A program made the position numbers and the translations under genes. Of a DNA stretch of 64,000 bases, positions 17,503 through 27,506 are shown piece after piece. Every line of letters starts with the position of its first letter. Within the stretch, counting starts at the first letter, position 1. The stretch is taken from contig NZ_PJZI01000021.1 in the NCBI RefSeq assembly GCF_002858805.1, positions 1 to 64,000 on the forward strand, given 5' to 3'. The notes below the pieces were generated by a model. It made no database searches. It was not told the origin of the DNA and was given only the letters and a program-made list of their open reading frames with translations. This stretch comes from Chimaeribacter arupi. GTDB lineage: Bacteria; Pseudomonadota; Gammaproteobacteria; Enterobacterales; Enterobacteriaceae.

Positions 17503-18519
17503 ATGAAGCAAGTCGTCTATGTCGCCAGCCCGGACAGCCAGCAGATCCACGCCTGGCAACTCGCCGGTGACGGCACGCTCACCCTGCTGCAAACCGTTGA
17601 CGTACCCGGCCAGGTACAGCCGATGGTATTGCGCCCGGACAACCGTTTCCTGTACGTCGGCGTGCGCCCGGCGTTCGGCGTGGTGAGCTACCGTATCGCC
17701 GATGACGGTAAACTGGAGCAGGCCGGTATGGCCCCGCTGCCGGGCGGCCCCACCCATCTGGAGACGGATTTGCAGGGGCGCTTCCTGTTTGCTGCCTCCT
17801 ACAGCGGCAACTGCGTCAGCATCAGCCCGATAGGCCATGACGGCGTGGTGCAGGCCGCCAGCCAGACGCTGGAAAACCTGCAGGCCCCGCACTCCGCCAA
17901 CATCTCACCGGACAACCAGTTGCTGCTGATCCCTTGCCTGAAAGAGGACCGCATCCGCCTGTTCGATCTGGCGCAGGACGGCACCGCCACCCCGCACCAG
18001 CCGGAAGCGCTTTCCGCAGCGGAAGGGGCCGGGCCGCGCCACATGGCGTTCCACCCGAACCACCGCGTGGTGTACTGCGTAAACGAGCTGAACAGCAGCG
18101 TTGACGTCTACCAGCAGGACGGGCAGGGCGGTTACCGCCAGGTGCAGTCCCTCAACGCGATGCCGGACGATTTTGCCGACACCCGCTGGGCGGCGGACAT
18201 CCACATCACGCCGGACGGCCGTTTCCTCTACACCACTGACCGCACCGCCAGCCTGCTGAGCGTGTTCCAGGTGTCGGAAGACGGCAGCGTGCTGACGCTG
18301 GCAGGCCACCACCCGACGGAAACCCAGCCGCGCGGCTTCAACATTGACCACAGCGGCCAGTACGTGATCACCGCCGGGCAGAAATCCGCCGGCATTGAAG
18401 TGGCGAAAATCGATCAGGCGACCGGCGCGCTGAGCACGCTGGCCCGTTACGACGTCGGCCAGGGCCCGATGTGGGTCACCATCCTGGATCTCGACAAACA
18501 ATATTCGTCGATTGAGTAA
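17503..18519 (+). CDS. pgl: 6-phosphogluconolactonase (seven-bladed propeller type)
   Basis: A 338-residue cytoplasmic enzyme (E. coli 331) hydrolysing 6-phosphogluconolactone in the pentose phosphate pathway. It is a beta-propeller lactonase; conserved segments include [46 protein letters not shown] and [12 protein letters not shown]. The ATG at 17503 follows AAAGGAGAGACC; the upstream in-frame start gives a tail absent from the family. Confidence 0.96.
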   Translation: MKQVVYVASPDSQQIHAWQLAGDGTLTLLQTVDVPGQVQPMVLRPDNRFLYVGVRPAFGVVSYRIADDGKLEQAGMAPLPGGPTHLETDLQGRFLFAASYSGNCVSISPIGHDGVVQAASQTLENLQAPHSANISPDNQLLLIPCLKEDRIRLFDLAQDGTATPHQPEALSAAEGAGPRHMAFHPNHRVVYCVNELNSSVDVYQQDGQGGYRQVQSLNAMPDDFADTRWAADIHITPDGRFLYTTDRTASLLSVFQVSEDGSVLTLAGHHPTETQPRGFNIDHSGQYVITAGQKSAGIEVAKIDQATGALSTLARYDVGQGPMWVTILDLDKQYSSIE

Positions 18520-18535
18520 GGCCTCTTTGCCGCAT

Positions 18536-18566
18536 AAAAAAGCCGGCCCCCAGGGGCCGGCTTTTT
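18536..18566. terminator. bidirectional terminator between pgl and ybhB
   Basis: AGCCGGCCCC-CA-GGGGCCGGCT with an A run before and TTTT after. It serves pgl (+) and ybhB (-). Confidence 0.88.
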
Positions 18567-18583
18567 ACATGGGTGCAGGCACC

Positions 18584-19066
18584 TCAGTTAAACGTGACCG
18601 TTAAACTCGCCTTGCCGAGGCTGTGGTGGTGCAGGTTGAAGCCGAGCATCGCGCCGCTGGTGTTCTCGTCCACCTCCAGGTGGTCAACGTCCAGCGCGTG
18701 CACGGTGAACTGGTAGCGGTGGGTTTCGGTTTTCGGCGGCGCAGCGCCGCCGTAGCCGGCTTTGCCGAAGTCGGTGCGGGTCTGCGCCGCGCCTTCAGGC
18801 AGGCCGCCTTTGCCGGAACCGGCCCCGGTCGCCAGTTCACGCACGTCGGCCGGGATGTTGGCGACGCCCCAGTGCCACCAGCCGGAGCCGGTCGGGGCAT
18901 CCGGATCGTAGACCGTAATGGCGAAACTTTTGGTGCCTTCCGGCACGCCGTCCCAGGCCAGGTGCGGGGAGAGGTTCTCACCGCTGTAGCCCATGCCGTT
19001 AAAGACCTGCTGCTGCGGCATTTTGTCGCCGTCTTTCAGATCGTTACTGCGTAATGTAAATGCCAT
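18584..19066 (-). CDS. ybhB: YbhB/YbcL-family phosphatidylethanolamine-binding-like protein
   Basis: A 160-residue cytoplasmic protein (E. coli YbhB 158) of the PEBP/RKIP family. The anion-pocket motif DPDAPTGSGWWHWGV and the later GYGGAAPPKTETHRYQFTV are clear. No signal peptide is seen. The function of bacterial YbhB is not established. It lies between pgl and bioA as in E. coli, but two extra genes (19132-20883) have come in on the bioA side; all three read the same way, with 65 bases before ybhB. Confidence 0.93.
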   Translation of the reverse strand: MAFTLRSNDLKDGDKMPQQQVFNGMGYSGENLSPHLAWDGVPEGTKSFAITVYDPDAPTGSGWWHWGVANIPADVRELATGAGSGKGGLPEGAAQTRTDFGKAGYGGAAPPKTETHRYQFTVHALDVDHLEVDENTSGAMLGFNLHHHSLGKASLTVTFN

Positions 19067-19131
19067 ATCGTCCCCTGAATCAAGGTGGTAAAAAGCGGCA
19101 ACCGGTGCCGCCCCAGGCAGGGATCTCTACC

Positions 19132-19812
19132 CTATACGTCCAGCTTTTTCAATAACATCTGTGCAGTGGCCGCCGAGGAGCCGGGGTTCTGGCCGGTCAC
19201 CAGATGGCCATCGTCGATCACGTAGCTTTTCCAGTCCGCCTCTTTGCTGTACTCACCGCCCATGCGTTTCAGCTCATCTTCCACCAGGTACGGCACGATT
19301 TTGGTCAGGCCCACCGCGTCCTCTTCACTGTTGCTGAAGCCGGTGACGCGCTTGTCCTGCACCAGCGGGGTGCCGTCCGGTTTTTCGGCGTTACGCAGCA
19401 CAATCGGCGCATGGCAGACTGCCGCCACCGGTTTCCCGGCCGCGTAGAGGGTGTTGATGATCATGATCGATTTACGGTCATCCACCAGATCCCACAGCGG
19501 GCCGTGGCCGCCGGGGTAGAACACGGCGTCATACTCATTGGCATTGACAGCGTCCAGAGTCAGGGTATTCGCCAGCACCTGCTGCGCGCTGTCATCCTTG
19601 CGGAAGCGCTCAGTGTGTGCGGTCTGGGCGTCCGGCTCATCGCTTTTCGGGTCGAGCGGCGGCTGGCCGCCTTTGGGCGACGCCACGGTGACCTCTGCGC
19701 CCGCATCGATAAATTCATAATAGGGTGCGGCGAACTCCTCCAGCCAGAAGCCGGTTTTTTTGCCGGTATCACCCAACTGGTCGTGCGACGTCATAACCAT
19801 CAGAATTTTCAT
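19132..19812 (-). CDS. DJ-1/PfpI superfamily protein, Hsp31-like
   Basis: A 226-residue protein. The nucleophile elbow AVCHAP carries Cys133 and His134; Glu25 or Glu26 (GFWLEEF) and GGHGPLWDL (His103) are the other family features. This layout matches the Hsp31-like branch, whose members act as glutathione-independent glyoxalases on methylglyoxal or as stress chaperones. Which applies here cannot be told. It starts 30 bases after the curA-like gene in the same direction, suggesting a two-gene unit for reactive carbonyls. E. coli has no gene at this position. Confidence 0.85.
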   Translation of the reverse strand: MKILMVMTSHDQLGDTGKKTGFWLEEFAAPYYEFIDAGAEVTVASPKGGQPPLDPKSDEPDAQTAHTERFRKDDSAQQVLANTLTLDAVNANEYDAVFYPGGHGPLWDLVDDRKSIMIINTLYAAGKPVAAVCHAPIVLRNAEKPDGTPLVQDKRVTGFSNSEEDAVGLTKIVPYLVEDELKRMGGEYSKEADWKSYVIDDGHLVTGQNPGSSAATAQMLLKKLDV

Positions 19813-19842
19813 TTTTCCTCCTCACGTAAGGTGGCGGCAGGT

Positions 19843-20883
19843 TTACGCATCATCCCCGACGCGCACCACCACTTTGCCGAAGTTTTTGCCTTCCAGCAGG
19901 CCAATCAGCGCCTGCGGGGCGTTCTCCAGCCCGTCCGTGATATCTTCACGGAAATTAATTTTGCCCGCGTTGAACCACTCGCCCATCTGCGCGGCGAACT
20001 CCGGGTAACGGTGGCCGTAATCATCAAAAATGATGAAGCCTTGCATCCGCAGGCGTTTGCGCAGGATAAGCCCCGTCAGTTGCGGCAGGCGGTCCGGGCC
20101 GTCCGGCAGGCCGGTGGCGTTATAGTGGGCTACCACGCCGCACACCGGGATGCGCGCCTTGCTGTTGAGCAGCGGCATCACCGCGTCAAAGACCTTGCCG
20201 CCGACATTCTCATAATAGACGTCAATGCCGTCCGGGCAGGCGGCCGCCAGTTGCGCCTCAAAATCGTCGGCCCGGTGGTCGATGCAGGCGTCAAAACCGA
20301 ACTGTTCCAGGGCGTAACGGCACTTCTCTTCGCCGCCGGCGATGCCGATGGCACGGCAGCCTTTGAGTTTGGCGATCTGCCCGACCATTGAGCCGACCGG
20401 CCCGGTGGCCGCGGCCACCACCACGGTTTCGCCCGGCTGCGGGTTGCCGATGTCCAGCAGCCCCATGTAGGCGGTGAAGCCCGGCATCCCGAGCACGCCC
20501 AGCGCCAGCGACGGATGATCCGCGATGTGGTCAGCCAGCTTCTGCACCTTGTCGCCCGGCATTACGCTGTAATCCTGCCAGCCGGTGGTGCCGAGCACCC
20601 AGTCGCCCTCCTGGAAATCCGGGTGGCGCGACGTGACCACCTTCGAGACGGCGCCGCCGGTCATCACCTCACCGATTTCCACCGGCGCGGCGTAAGACGG
20701 GGCATCGCTCATGCGGCCGCGCATATACGGGTCAAGCGAGAGGTAGACCGTGCGCAGCAGCAGCTCACCCTCTGCCGCCTCGGGGATCGGGTGCTGTTCC
20801 AGACGGAAATTATCGGCGGTGGGCGCGCCATGCGGGCGTGATGCCAGTACCAGTTGACGGTTTACGCTGTTGCTTTGACTCAT
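19843..20883 (-). CDS. curA: NADP-dependent alkenal/curcumin reductase, CurA type
   Basis: A 346-residue zinc-independent medium-chain reductase very similar to E. coli CurA (YncB). It shares LASRPHGAP, TVYLSLDPYMRGRMSD, GMPGFTAYMGLLDIG, the nucleotide-binding AAATGPVGSMVGQIAK, YYENVGGKVFDAV and DGLENAPQ. CurA reduces alpha,beta-unsaturated carbonyls including curcumin with NADPH. I took the ATG at 20883, six bases after AGGAG; the adjacent upstream GTG is the alternative. In E. coli the gene is elsewhere in the chromosome. Confidence 0.92.
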   Translation of the reverse strand: MSQSNSVNRQLVLASRPHGAPTADNFRLEQHPIPEAAEGELLLRTVYLSLDPYMRGRMSDAPSYAAPVEIGEVMTGGAVSKVVTSRHPDFQEGDWVLGTTGWQDYSVMPGDKVQKLADHIADHPSLALGVLGMPGFTAYMGLLDIGNPQPGETVVVAAATGPVGSMVGQIAKLKGCRAIGIAGGEEKCRYALEQFGFDACIDHRADDFEAQLAAACPDGIDVYYENVGGKVFDAVMPLLNSKARIPVCGVVAHYNATGLPDGPDRLPQLTGLILRKRLRMQGFIIFDDYGHRYPEFAAQMGEWFNAGKINFREDITDGLENAPQALIGLLEGKNFGKVVVRVGDDA

Positions 20884-21018
20884 CACTCACTCCTGTTCAC
20901 GGAAAAAGGAACACCATCCCTAAGTATAGGCATGAGTTCTTAGGATTTTATGCGGTGACCAGGGCACAGGGTGGGGAAACGCGCCGGAAGCAGCGCGGGG
21001 CGGGGTAGAACGCAGGGC

Positions 21019-21046
21019 AAAAAAAGGGGAAGCGCAGTGGCTTCCC
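21019..21046 (-). terminator. terminator of bioA
   Basis: On the minus strand GGGAAGC-CACTGC-GCTTCCC is followed by CTTTTTTT. It lies nine bases after the bioA stop. Confidence 0.85.
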
Positions 21047-21054
21047 TCAGGCCG

Positions 21055-22323
21055 TCAGGCCAGTGCGGAGGCGATGGCGCGGGTCAGGCGCGTCAGCTGT
21101 TCCGGGGTGATGATGTAAGGCGGCATCAGGTAAATCAGCTTGCCGAACGGCCGGATCCAGACGCCCTGTTCCACAAAGTGGCGTTGCAGCCGCGCCATGT
21201 CGACCGGCGTATGCAGCTCCACCACGCCGATTGCCCCCAGCACCCGCACCGCGGCGACCGCCGGGTGCCCGGCCAGCGGCGTCAGTTCCGCCCTGAGCTG
21301 GGTTTCAATCGCCGCGACCTGCGCCTGCCAGCGGTTCTCCGCCAGCAGTGCCAGGCTCGCCCCGGCCACCGCGCAGGCCAGTGGGTTGCCCATAAACGTC
21401 GGGCCATGCATAAAGCAGCCCGCCGCGCCGTTGCTGATGGTCTCCGCCACCTGGCGGGTGGTCAGTGTGGCCGAGAGCGTCATATAGCCGCCGGTCAGCG
21501 CCTTGCCGAGGCAGAGGATATCCGGCGTGATCCCGGCATGTTCGCAGGCAAACAGTTTGCCGGTGCGGCCAAAGCCGGTGGCGATCTCATCGGCAATCAG
21601 CAGGATGCCGTGCTGGTCACACAATGCCCGCACCGCCTTCAGGTAGTCAGGGTGGTAGATGCGCATCCCGCCTGCGCCTTGCACCACCGGCTCCAGGATC
21701 ACGGCGGCGATCTCCGTGGCGTGCTGCGTCAGCAACTGCTCAAACGGCGCGATGTCCGCGGCGTCCCACGCCTCCTCAAACCCACACTGCGGCGCGTCGG
21801 CGAACAGGTGATGCGGCAGGTAGCCCTGATACAAACTGTGCATCGAGTTTTCCGGGTCGCACACCGCCATCGCGCCGAAGGTGTCACCGTGGTAACCGCG
21901 TTTCAGCGTCAGCACCCGCTGGCGCCGTTCGCCGCGTGCCTGCCAGTATTGCATCGCCATCTTCAGCGCCACTTCCACTGCCACGGAACCGGAGTCCGCC
22001 AGGAACACGCACTCCAGCGCCGCCGGCGTCATCGCCACCAGCTGGCGGCAGAGCGCCACGGCGGCCGGGTGGGTAATGCCGCCGAACATCACATGGGCCA
22101 TCTGGCCTAGCTGCGCCGTGGCCGCCGCGTTCAGGGCCGGGTGGTTGTAGCCGTGGATGGCCGCCCACCAGGAGGACATGCCGTCCACCAGCGTCCGGCC
22201 ATCGGCCAGCGTCAGTTCCACACCCTGCGCGGACACCACCGGGTAGCAGGGCAGCGGGGTCGTCATGGAGGTGTAAGGGTGCCAGATATGGCGTTGGTCA
22301 AAAGCAAGATCGTCGTGCGTCAT
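21055..22323 (-). CDS. bioA: adenosylmethionine-8-amino-7-oxononanoate aminotransferase
   Basis: A 422-residue class III PLP aminotransferase (E. coli 429). It converts KAPA to DAPA in biotin synthesis, using S-adenosylmethionine as amino donor. The N-terminus [49 protein letters not shown] and the PLP-lysine segment [11 protein letters not shown] are typical. The ATG at 22323 gives the usual start ([10 protein letters not shown]). It is divergent from bioBFCD across the BirA operator. Confidence 0.97.
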   Translation of the reverse strand: MTHDDLAFDQRHIWHPYTSMTTPLPCYPVVSAQGVELTLADGRTLVDGMSSWWAAIHGYNHPALNAAATAQLGQMAHVMFGGITHPAAVALCRQLVAMTPAALECVFLADSGSVAVEVALKMAMQYWQARGERRQRVLTLKRGYHGDTFGAMAVCDPENSMHSLYQGYLPHHLFADAPQCGFEEAWDAADIAPFEQLLTQHATEIAAVILEPVVQGAGGMRIYHPDYLKAVRALCDQHGILLIADEIATGFGRTGKLFACEHAGITPDILCLGKALTGGYMTLSATLTTRQVAETISNGAAGCFMHGPTFMGNPLACAVAGASLALLAENRWQAQVAAIETQLRAELTPLAGHPAVAAVRVLGAIGVVELHTPVDMARLQRHFVEQGVWIRPFGKLIYLMPPYIITPEQLTRLTRAIASALA

Positions 22324-22342
22324 CAAACAGTTCCGGCTGAAG

Positions 22343-22375
22343 CGGTAAACCACAAAGTCTACATAAGGTTTACCG
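22343..22375. promoter_or_regulatory. BirA operator (bioO)
   Basis: CGGTAAACC-N15-GGTTTACCG is a perfect 9-base inverted repeat with the spacing of the E. coli bio operator TTGTAAACC-N15-GGTTTACAA. It lies between bioA and bioB, so biotinyl-AMP-bound BirA should repress at least bioA. Confidence 0.93.
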
Positions 22376-22399
22376 TAAACTAAAGTGATCTGTTTTTGG

Positions 22400-22427
22400 T
22401 TGACAGCATGATGCCGTTATTTACACT
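22400..22427 (+). promoter_or_regulatory. candidate promoter of bioBFCD
   Basis: TTGACA (22400-22405), 16 bases and TACACT (22422-22427) form the best promoter in the divergent region, about 30 bases before bioB. It begins 24 bases beyond the BirA operator rather than overlapping it, unlike E. coli. Confidence 0.5.
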
Positions 22428-22458
22428 GTGCCCACAACACCGATAAGGAGATGCCGCC

Positions 22459-23499
22459 GTGGCACAACGTATTCACTGGACGCCGGAAACCACCCAGGCG
22501 CTGTTTGAGAAGCCTTTTTTAGAGCTGATGTTTGAAGCGCAACAGATCCACCGCCAGCATTTTGACCCGCGTCAGGTGCAGGTCAGCACCTTGTTGTCGA
22601 TCAAAACCGGTGCCTGCCCGGAAGACTGCAAATACTGCCCGCAAAGTTCGCGCTACAAAACCGGGCTGGAAGCAGAGCGGCTGATGCAGGTTGACCAGGT
22701 ACTGGAGTCGGCACGCCAGGCGAAAGCGGCCGGCTCGACCCGCTTCTGCATGGGCGCGGCGTGGAAAAACCCGCATGACCGCGACATGCCCTACCTGGAG
22801 CAGATGGTGCAGGGCGTGAAGGCGATGGGCATGGAAACCTGCATGACCCTCGGCACCCTGAACAGCGAACAGGCGCAGCGGCTGGCGCACGCGGGGCTGG
22901 ACTTCTACAACCATAACCTCGACACCTCGCCGGAGTTTTACGGCAGTATCATCACCACCCGCAGCTACCAGGAGCGGCTGGACACGCTGGAAGAAGTGCG
23001 CGGCGCGGGCATCAAAGTCTGTTCCGGCGGTATCGTCGGGCTGGGTGAAAGCGTGCGCGACCGCGCCGGGCTGCTGATGCAGCTGGCCAACCTGCCGACC
23101 CCGCCGGAGAGCGTGCCGATCAACATGCTGGTGAAGGTCAAGGGCACGCCGCTGGCGGACAATGACGATGTCGACCCGTTTGACTTTATCCGCACCATCG
23201 CGGTGGCGCGCATCATGATGCCGACCTCCTACGTGCGGCTGTCGGCCGGGCGTGAGCAGATGAGCGAACAGACGCAGGCGATGTGCTTTATGGCCGGGGC
23301 CAACTCCATCTTCTACGGCTGCAAACTGCTGACCACGCCGAACCCGGCGGAAGACAAAGATCTCATCCTGTTCCGCAAACTGGGGCTGAACCCGCAGGCC
23401 ACCGGCGTGGAGCACGGCGACAACCAGCAGCAACAGGCGCTGGCGGCGCAACTGCTCACCGCTGACAACGACCAGTTCTACAATGCGGCAGCCCGCTGA
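22459..23499 (+). CDS. bioB: biotin synthase
   Basis: A 346-residue radical SAM enzyme, the same length as E. coli BioB. It inserts sulfur into dethiobiotin. The radical-SAM cluster ligands Cys53, Cys57 and Cys60 (ACPEDCKYC) match E. coli numbering, and [13 protein letters not shown] and [15 protein letters not shown] follow. The start is a GTG (MAQRIHW) nine bases after AAGGAG; the nearby ATG at 22451 is out of frame. First gene of bioBFCD. Confidence 0.97.
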   Translation: MAQRIHWTPETTQALFEKPFLELMFEAQQIHRQHFDPRQVQVSTLLSIKTGACPEDCKYCPQSSRYKTGLEAERLMQVDQVLESARQAKAAGSTRFCMGAAWKNPHDRDMPYLEQMVQGVKAMGMETCMTLGTLNSEQAQRLAHAGLDFYNHNLDTSPEFYGSIITTRSYQERLDTLEEVRGAGIKVCSGGIVGLGESVRDRAGLLMQLANLPTPPESVPINMLVKVKGTPLADNDDVDPFDFIRTIAVARIMMPTSYVRLSAGREQMSEQTQAMCFMAGANSIFYGCKLLTTPNPAEDKDLILFRKLGLNPQATGVEHGDNQQQQALAAQLLTADNDQFYNAAAR

Positions 23500-23501
23500 G
23501 C

Positions 23502-24656
23502 ATGATGGGCTGGCAACAACGCATCACGGCCGCGCTGGCTGAACAGCACGCGGCCGCAGCCTATCGCCGCCGTGTGCCGAACCGGGGCGGCAACGGCCGC
23601 TGCCTGGTGCAGGGCGGGCAGGCTTACCTCAACTTTTCCGGCAATGATTATTTGGGCCTCAGCCACCATCCGGCGGTGATCGCCGCCTGGCAACAGGGCG
23701 CGGCGGACTACGGCGTCGGTTCCGGCGGTTCCGGCCATGTCACCGGCTACAGCGAGGTGCACCAGCGCTTTGAGCAGCGGCTGGCTGAGTGGCAGGGCTA
23801 CCCGCGTGCGCTGCTGTTTATCTCCGGCTTTGCTGCCAATCAGGCGGTGCTGGCGGCGCTGTTGCAGGCCGACGACCGGGTGCTGGCGGACAAACTCAGC
23901 CACGCCTCGTTGCTGGAGGCGTCGTTGCAGGCACCGTCCGGGCTGCGCCGTTTTGCCCATAATGACGCCGCCGCCCTGGCGCGCCTGCTGGAGAAGCCGG
24001 TCCCCGGCAACACGCTGGTGGTGACCGAAGGGGTCTTCAGCATGGACGGCGACGCCGCGCCGCTGAAGGCGCTGGCGGCAGAGGCAGCGGCGCACAATGC
24101 CTGGCTGCTGGTGGACGACGCCCACGGCATCGGCGTGGTCGGGGAGCAGGGCGCAGGCAGTTGCCGGCAGCAAAACGTGCGGCCGGAACTGCTGGTGCTG
24201 ACGTTCGGCAAGGCGTTCGGCGTCAGCGGGGCGGCGGTATTGTGCGATGACGCCACCGCCGAATTCCTGCTGCAACGGGCGCGCCACCTGATCTACAGCA
24301 CCGCGATGCCTGCGGCGCAGGTCTGCGCGCTGGATGCGGCGCTGACGGCGCTGATTGACGGCGATGCGCGGCGTGAGCAGTTGCATCAGCATATCCGCCG
24401 CTTCCGCGACGGCGTGGCGGGGCTGCCGTTACAGCTGGCTGATTCGGCGACCGCCATCCAGCCGCTGATCGTCGGTGACAACCAGGCGGCGCTGGATCTG
24501 GCGGCGCGGCTGCGTGAGCGCGGCATCTGGGTGAGCGCCATCCGCCCGCCCACCGTGCCGCCCGGCAGCGCCCGTTTACGCCTGACCCTGACCGCCGCTC
24601 ACCGGCCGGATGATATCGAGACCCTTCTGGAGGCACTGCATGCTGTCTGTGGCTGA
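23502..24656 (+). CDS. bioF: 8-amino-7-oxononanoate synthase
   Basis: A 384-residue PLP enzyme (E. coli 384). It condenses pimeloyl-ACP with alanine to give KAPA. The PLP lysine is Lys237 in [40 protein letters not shown] and [13 protein letters not shown] are family landmarks. Two adjacent ATGs (23502 and 23505) are possible; the start lies two bases after the bioB stop, so it is translated by coupling. Confidence 0.96.
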   Translation: MMGWQQRITAALAEQHAAAAYRRRVPNRGGNGRCLVQGGQAYLNFSGNDYLGLSHHPAVIAAWQQGAADYGVGSGGSGHVTGYSEVHQRFEQRLAEWQGYPRALLFISGFAANQAVLAALLQADDRVLADKLSHASLLEASLQAPSGLRRFAHNDAAALARLLEKPVPGNTLVVTEGVFSMDGDAAPLKALAAEAAAHNAWLLVDDAHGIGVVGEQGAGSCRQQNVRPELLVLTFGKAFGVSGAAVLCDDATAEFLLQRARHLIYSTAMPAAQVCALDAALTALIDGDARREQLHQHIRRFRDGVAGLPLQLADSATAIQPLIVGDNQAALDLAARLRERGIWVSAIRPPTVPPGSARLRLTLTAAHRPDDIETLLEALHAVCG

Positions 24657-25416
24657 CCACCCCACAACCGTGGATAAACGCGCCGTGGCGGCGGCCTTCA
24701 GCCGCGCGGCGCACCATTATGATGAGGCTGCCGCGTTGCAGCGCCGGGTCGGCGAACGGCTGATGGCGCTGGCGGCCGTGCCGGCCGGGGCCACGGTGCT
24801 GGATGCCGGGTGCGGCACCGGCCATTTCAGCCGCCGCTGGCGCGACGCCGGGCACCCGGTGGTGGCGCTGGATCTGGCGGAAGGCATGGTGCAGCAGGCG
24901 CAGGCACTGGCCTCGGCGGATCGCTACCTGACCGGTGACATCGAGGCGCTGCCGCTGCCGGACGCCGCCGTGGATGCGGTGTTCAGCAGCCTGGTGGTGC
25001 AGTGGTGCGACGCGCTGCCCCAGGTGCTGGCGGAGCTGACCCGTGTCACCCGCCCCGGCGGGGTGATCATGTTCTCCACACTGGCGGCCGGATCGCTGTC
25101 GGAGCTGTCGGAAGCCTGGCAGCAGATCGACGGGCACGGCCATGTAAACCGTTTCCTGACCAAAGAGCAGATCGCCGCGGCCTGTGCGCCCTACCGGCAT
25201 GAGCTGGGCTTCGGCCATGAGCGGGAGCGGTTTGCCGATGTGCGGGCGCTGATGCGTTCGCTGAAAGGCATCGGCGCGACCCACCTGCATCAGGGGCGGG
25301 CGCCGGGGCTGACCGGCCGCCGCAGGCTGGACAGGCTGGAACAGGTGTTCCCGCGCCGGGATGGGCAATGCCCGCTGAGTTACCACGTGGCTTATGGAGT
25401 GATTTACCGTGATTAA
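24640..25416 (+). CDS. bioC: malonyl-ACP O-methyltransferase
   Basis: A 258-residue SAM-dependent methyltransferase (E. coli 251). It methylates malonyl-ACP so fatty acid synthesis can build the pimelate moiety of biotin. The SAM motif [24 protein letters not shown], and [13 protein letters not shown] near the C-terminus are conserved. The ATG at 24640 follows TGGAGGCACTGC and overlaps bioF by 17 bases. Confidence 0.95.
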   Translation: MLSVADHPTTVDKRAVAAAFSRAAHHYDEAAALQRRVGERLMALAAVPAGATVLDAGCGTGHFSRRWRDAGHPVVALDLAEGMVQQAQALASADRYLTGDIEALPLPDAAVDAVFSSLVVQWCDALPQVLAELTRVTRPGGVIMFSTLAAGSLSELSEAWQQIDGHGHVNRFLTKEQIAAACAPYRHELGFGHERERFADVRALMRSLKGIGATHLHQGRAPGLTGRRRLDRLEQVFPRRDGQCPLSYHVAYGVIYRD

Positions 25417-26095
25417 ACGCTATTTTGTCACCGGCACCGACACCGAGGTCGGCAAAACCGTGGCCAGCAGCGCCTTGTTGCAGGCTGCGGCGCGCGCCGG
25501 TTACCAGACCGCCGGTTACAAGCCGGTGGCGTCCGGCAGTGAGGAAACCGCCGACGGCCTGCGCAACAGTGACGCGCTGGCGTTGCAGCAGCACAGCACG
25601 CTGGCCCTGCGTTATGAGGAGGTGAACCCGTACACCTTTGCGGAACCGACCTCGCCGCACATCGTCAGCCGGGACGAAGGGCGGCCGATTGACCCCATCG
25701 TGCTCTCTGCCGGGTTACGCGCCCTCGGGGCGCGGGCGGACTGGGTGCTGGTGGAAGGGGCGGGCGGCTGGTTCACCCCGCTGGGGGAGGCGTTCAGCTT
25801 TGCCGACTGGGTGGTACAGGAGCAATTGCCGGTGATTCTGGTGGTGGGGGTGAAGCTCGGCTGCATCAACCATGCGCTGCTCACCGCCGCCGCGGTACAG
25901 GCGGCCGGGCTGCCGCTGGCGGGCTGGGTCGCCAATGATGTGCAACCGCCGGGGCGGCGGCACGGTGAGTACCTCGCCACGCTGCAACGGCTGCTGCCCG
26001 CGCCGATGCTGGGCGAAATCCCTTATCTGGACGATCTCAGCCAGCCGCTCGGCGCGTACCTCGATCTGGCCCGCATCACATCAGATAATGGCTGA
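25409..26095 (+). CDS. bioD: dethiobiotin synthetase
   Basis: A 228-residue enzyme (E. coli 225). It closes the ureido ring of dethiobiotin from DAPA, CO2 and ATP. The P-loop GTDTEVGKT, YKPVASGSEET and VEGAGGWFTPLG are conserved. The start is a GTG nine bases after ATGGAG and overlaps bioC by eight bases. The 3' end overlaps the opposite-strand ABC ATPase gene by 20 bases. Confidence 0.96.
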   Translation: MIKRYFVTGTDTEVGKTVASSALLQAAARAGYQTAGYKPVASGSEETADGLRNSDALALQQHSTLALRYEEVNPYTFAEPTSPHIVSRDEGRPIDPIVLSAGLRALGARADWVLVEGAGGWFTPLGEAFSFADWVVQEQLPVILVVGVKLGCINHALLTAAAVQAAGLPLAGWVANDVQPPGRRHGEYLATLQRLLPAPMLGEIPYLDDLSQPLGAYLDLARITSDNG

Positions 26096-26783
26096 TTAGC
26101 CGGTCATCCAGCTGATCCAGCGTGCCTTCCGCCACGTTGCGCCCGCGGTCCAGCAGGCAGAAGCGGTCAGCAACGCGGCGGATAAACGCTAACTGGTGCT
26201 CCACCAGCAGCACCGTGATGCCGAGGTCGCGGTTCAGGCGGTGGATCAGGTTGCCCATCTCCGCCACCCTGTCCGGCGGGCTGCCGTCGGTCGGCTCATC
26301 CAGGATCAACAGTTCCGGCTCCGGCACCAGCGCCCGCGCAATCGCCAGCTGTTGTTGCTGGAACGGGCTTAACTCCCCGGCGCGGCGGCTGCCCATATCA
26401 TGCAGCGCCGGGAACAGCTCAAACACCTGCGCCGGGATCCGGCGGTGCGGGTGCTGCGCCGCCATCATCGCCACATGCAGATTCTCCTCCACGCTCAACT
26501 GTGAAAAAATGGGCCGCCCTTGCGGCACATAGCTGATGCCGAGCGCCGCGCGGTTCTCCACCGGCTGTTGCAGCAGGTTTTGCGGCGGCCGGTCGCCGGT
26601 CTGCCAGGTCATTGAGCCGCTCCTGACCGGCAGGTGCCCCATGATGCAGTTCACCAGCGTTGTTTTGCCGACCCCCGCCCGCCCCAGCAAACAGGTGCAT
26701 TCGCCGCGCGGCAACTCCAGATTAACGTCCCATAAGGTGTGGGTCGGTCCATAGAACTGGTTGACTGCTTTTACGCTTAACAT
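26076..26783 (-). CDS. orphan UrtE-like ABC ATPase with altered signature motif
   Basis: A 235-residue single ABC domain most like UrtE, the second ATPase of urea ABC transporters, and LivF. The N-terminal part MLSVKAVNQFYG and CLLGRAGVGKTTLVNCIMG, and later SYVPQGRPIFSQLSVEENL, fit that family. Walker A is residues 34-42 and Walker B is LLILDEP (158-164). The signature, normally LSGGQ, reads LSPFQ (138-142), and DEPTDGSPPD replaces the usual DEPTEGIQP. No permease, binding protein or urease gene is nearby. Start chosen at 26783, seven bases after GGGAGAG. It may be a degenerating remnant or an atypical ATPase. Confidence 0.75.
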   Translation of the reverse strand: MLSVKAVNQFYGPTHTLWDVNLELPRGECTCLLGRAGVGKTTLVNCIMGHLPVRSGSMTWQTGDRPPQNLLQQPVENRAALGISYVPQGRPIFSQLSVEENLHVAMMAAQHPHRRIPAQVFELFPALHDMGSRRAGELSPFQQQQLAIARALVPEPELLILDEPTDGSPPDRVAEMGNLIHRLNRDLGITVLLVEHQLAFIRRVADRFCLLDRGRNVAEGTLDQLDDRLISHYLM

Positions 26784-27506
26784 CAGGCACTCTCCCGATA
26801 CGCGATGGTTCATGGTGTGGTTGCCCCGGCCGACGAGCCGCCGGGGCAGTGCAGAGACAGCACCTGCGGCGTGCACGATGCCCGTTAACGCAGCGGGCGG
26901 GCGGGCCAGGCTGCGGCAGGACAAGGCCCGCTGATTGACGCCATCGCCAGCAGATTCTGCGGCCGGTATGCGGGATGGCACCCAGGCAAAAGCGCAGGTA
27001 AACGGTGTTACGGCAGTGATTAATCATGAAAAATGTTGGCCGGCCGGGACAAAACAAGTCGCCTGCGCACGCTTTCAGTGAAATCCCGCCGCGCCCTGAA
27101 ACAGGGAAAAACTGCCCGCGCCGTTACCATTAAGCAATCCGCAGGCCAACTTATCATGGGCAGGGAAAAAGAATAACGTTACACGGTTGTTAACGGTTTG
27201 CGACTAAAAAAACATCCCCTGACCGGTAAGCGCAGTTAACCATTAGCATGCCGGGGGAGGCGGGTCTGCACCTTGCCGGTGCCTGCGGGGTGATGCTGGT
27301 GCACTCTTAACCGGTGCCGCAGTGCCTGGCCTCACCGCCTGAGCTAAAAACGGCGTTCTGCGGTTTGGCAAGAGGGCGCATTAGTCTTTATCAGCATAAA
27401 TAGCCAGGCAAACCGGGATAAAATTAACTAAAAAAAGCCCATTAATCCTCATCGGGCCGGTAAAGCGCCTTTTTTGCCAACTCCCGCCGCACATGGCGCT
27501 GTGTGA
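26784..27506. other. long non-coding stretch between the UrtE-like gene and uvrB, upstream part
   Basis: I find no gene I can support here. A 9-base-arm inverted repeat TGCCCCGGC...GCCGGGGCA lies at about 26822-26848, in what would be the leader of the ABC gene. The part from about 27150 to 27250 and around 27400 is AT-richer with TTAAC repeats. The remaining sequence, 27507-27987, carries the sites listed separately. Confidence 0.5.

Noticed and set aside
26784-26981. N-terminal extension of the UrtE-like protein to 26981
   Set aside because: The extra 66 residues have no family similarity, and the internal ATG at 26783 has a good ribosome binding site.
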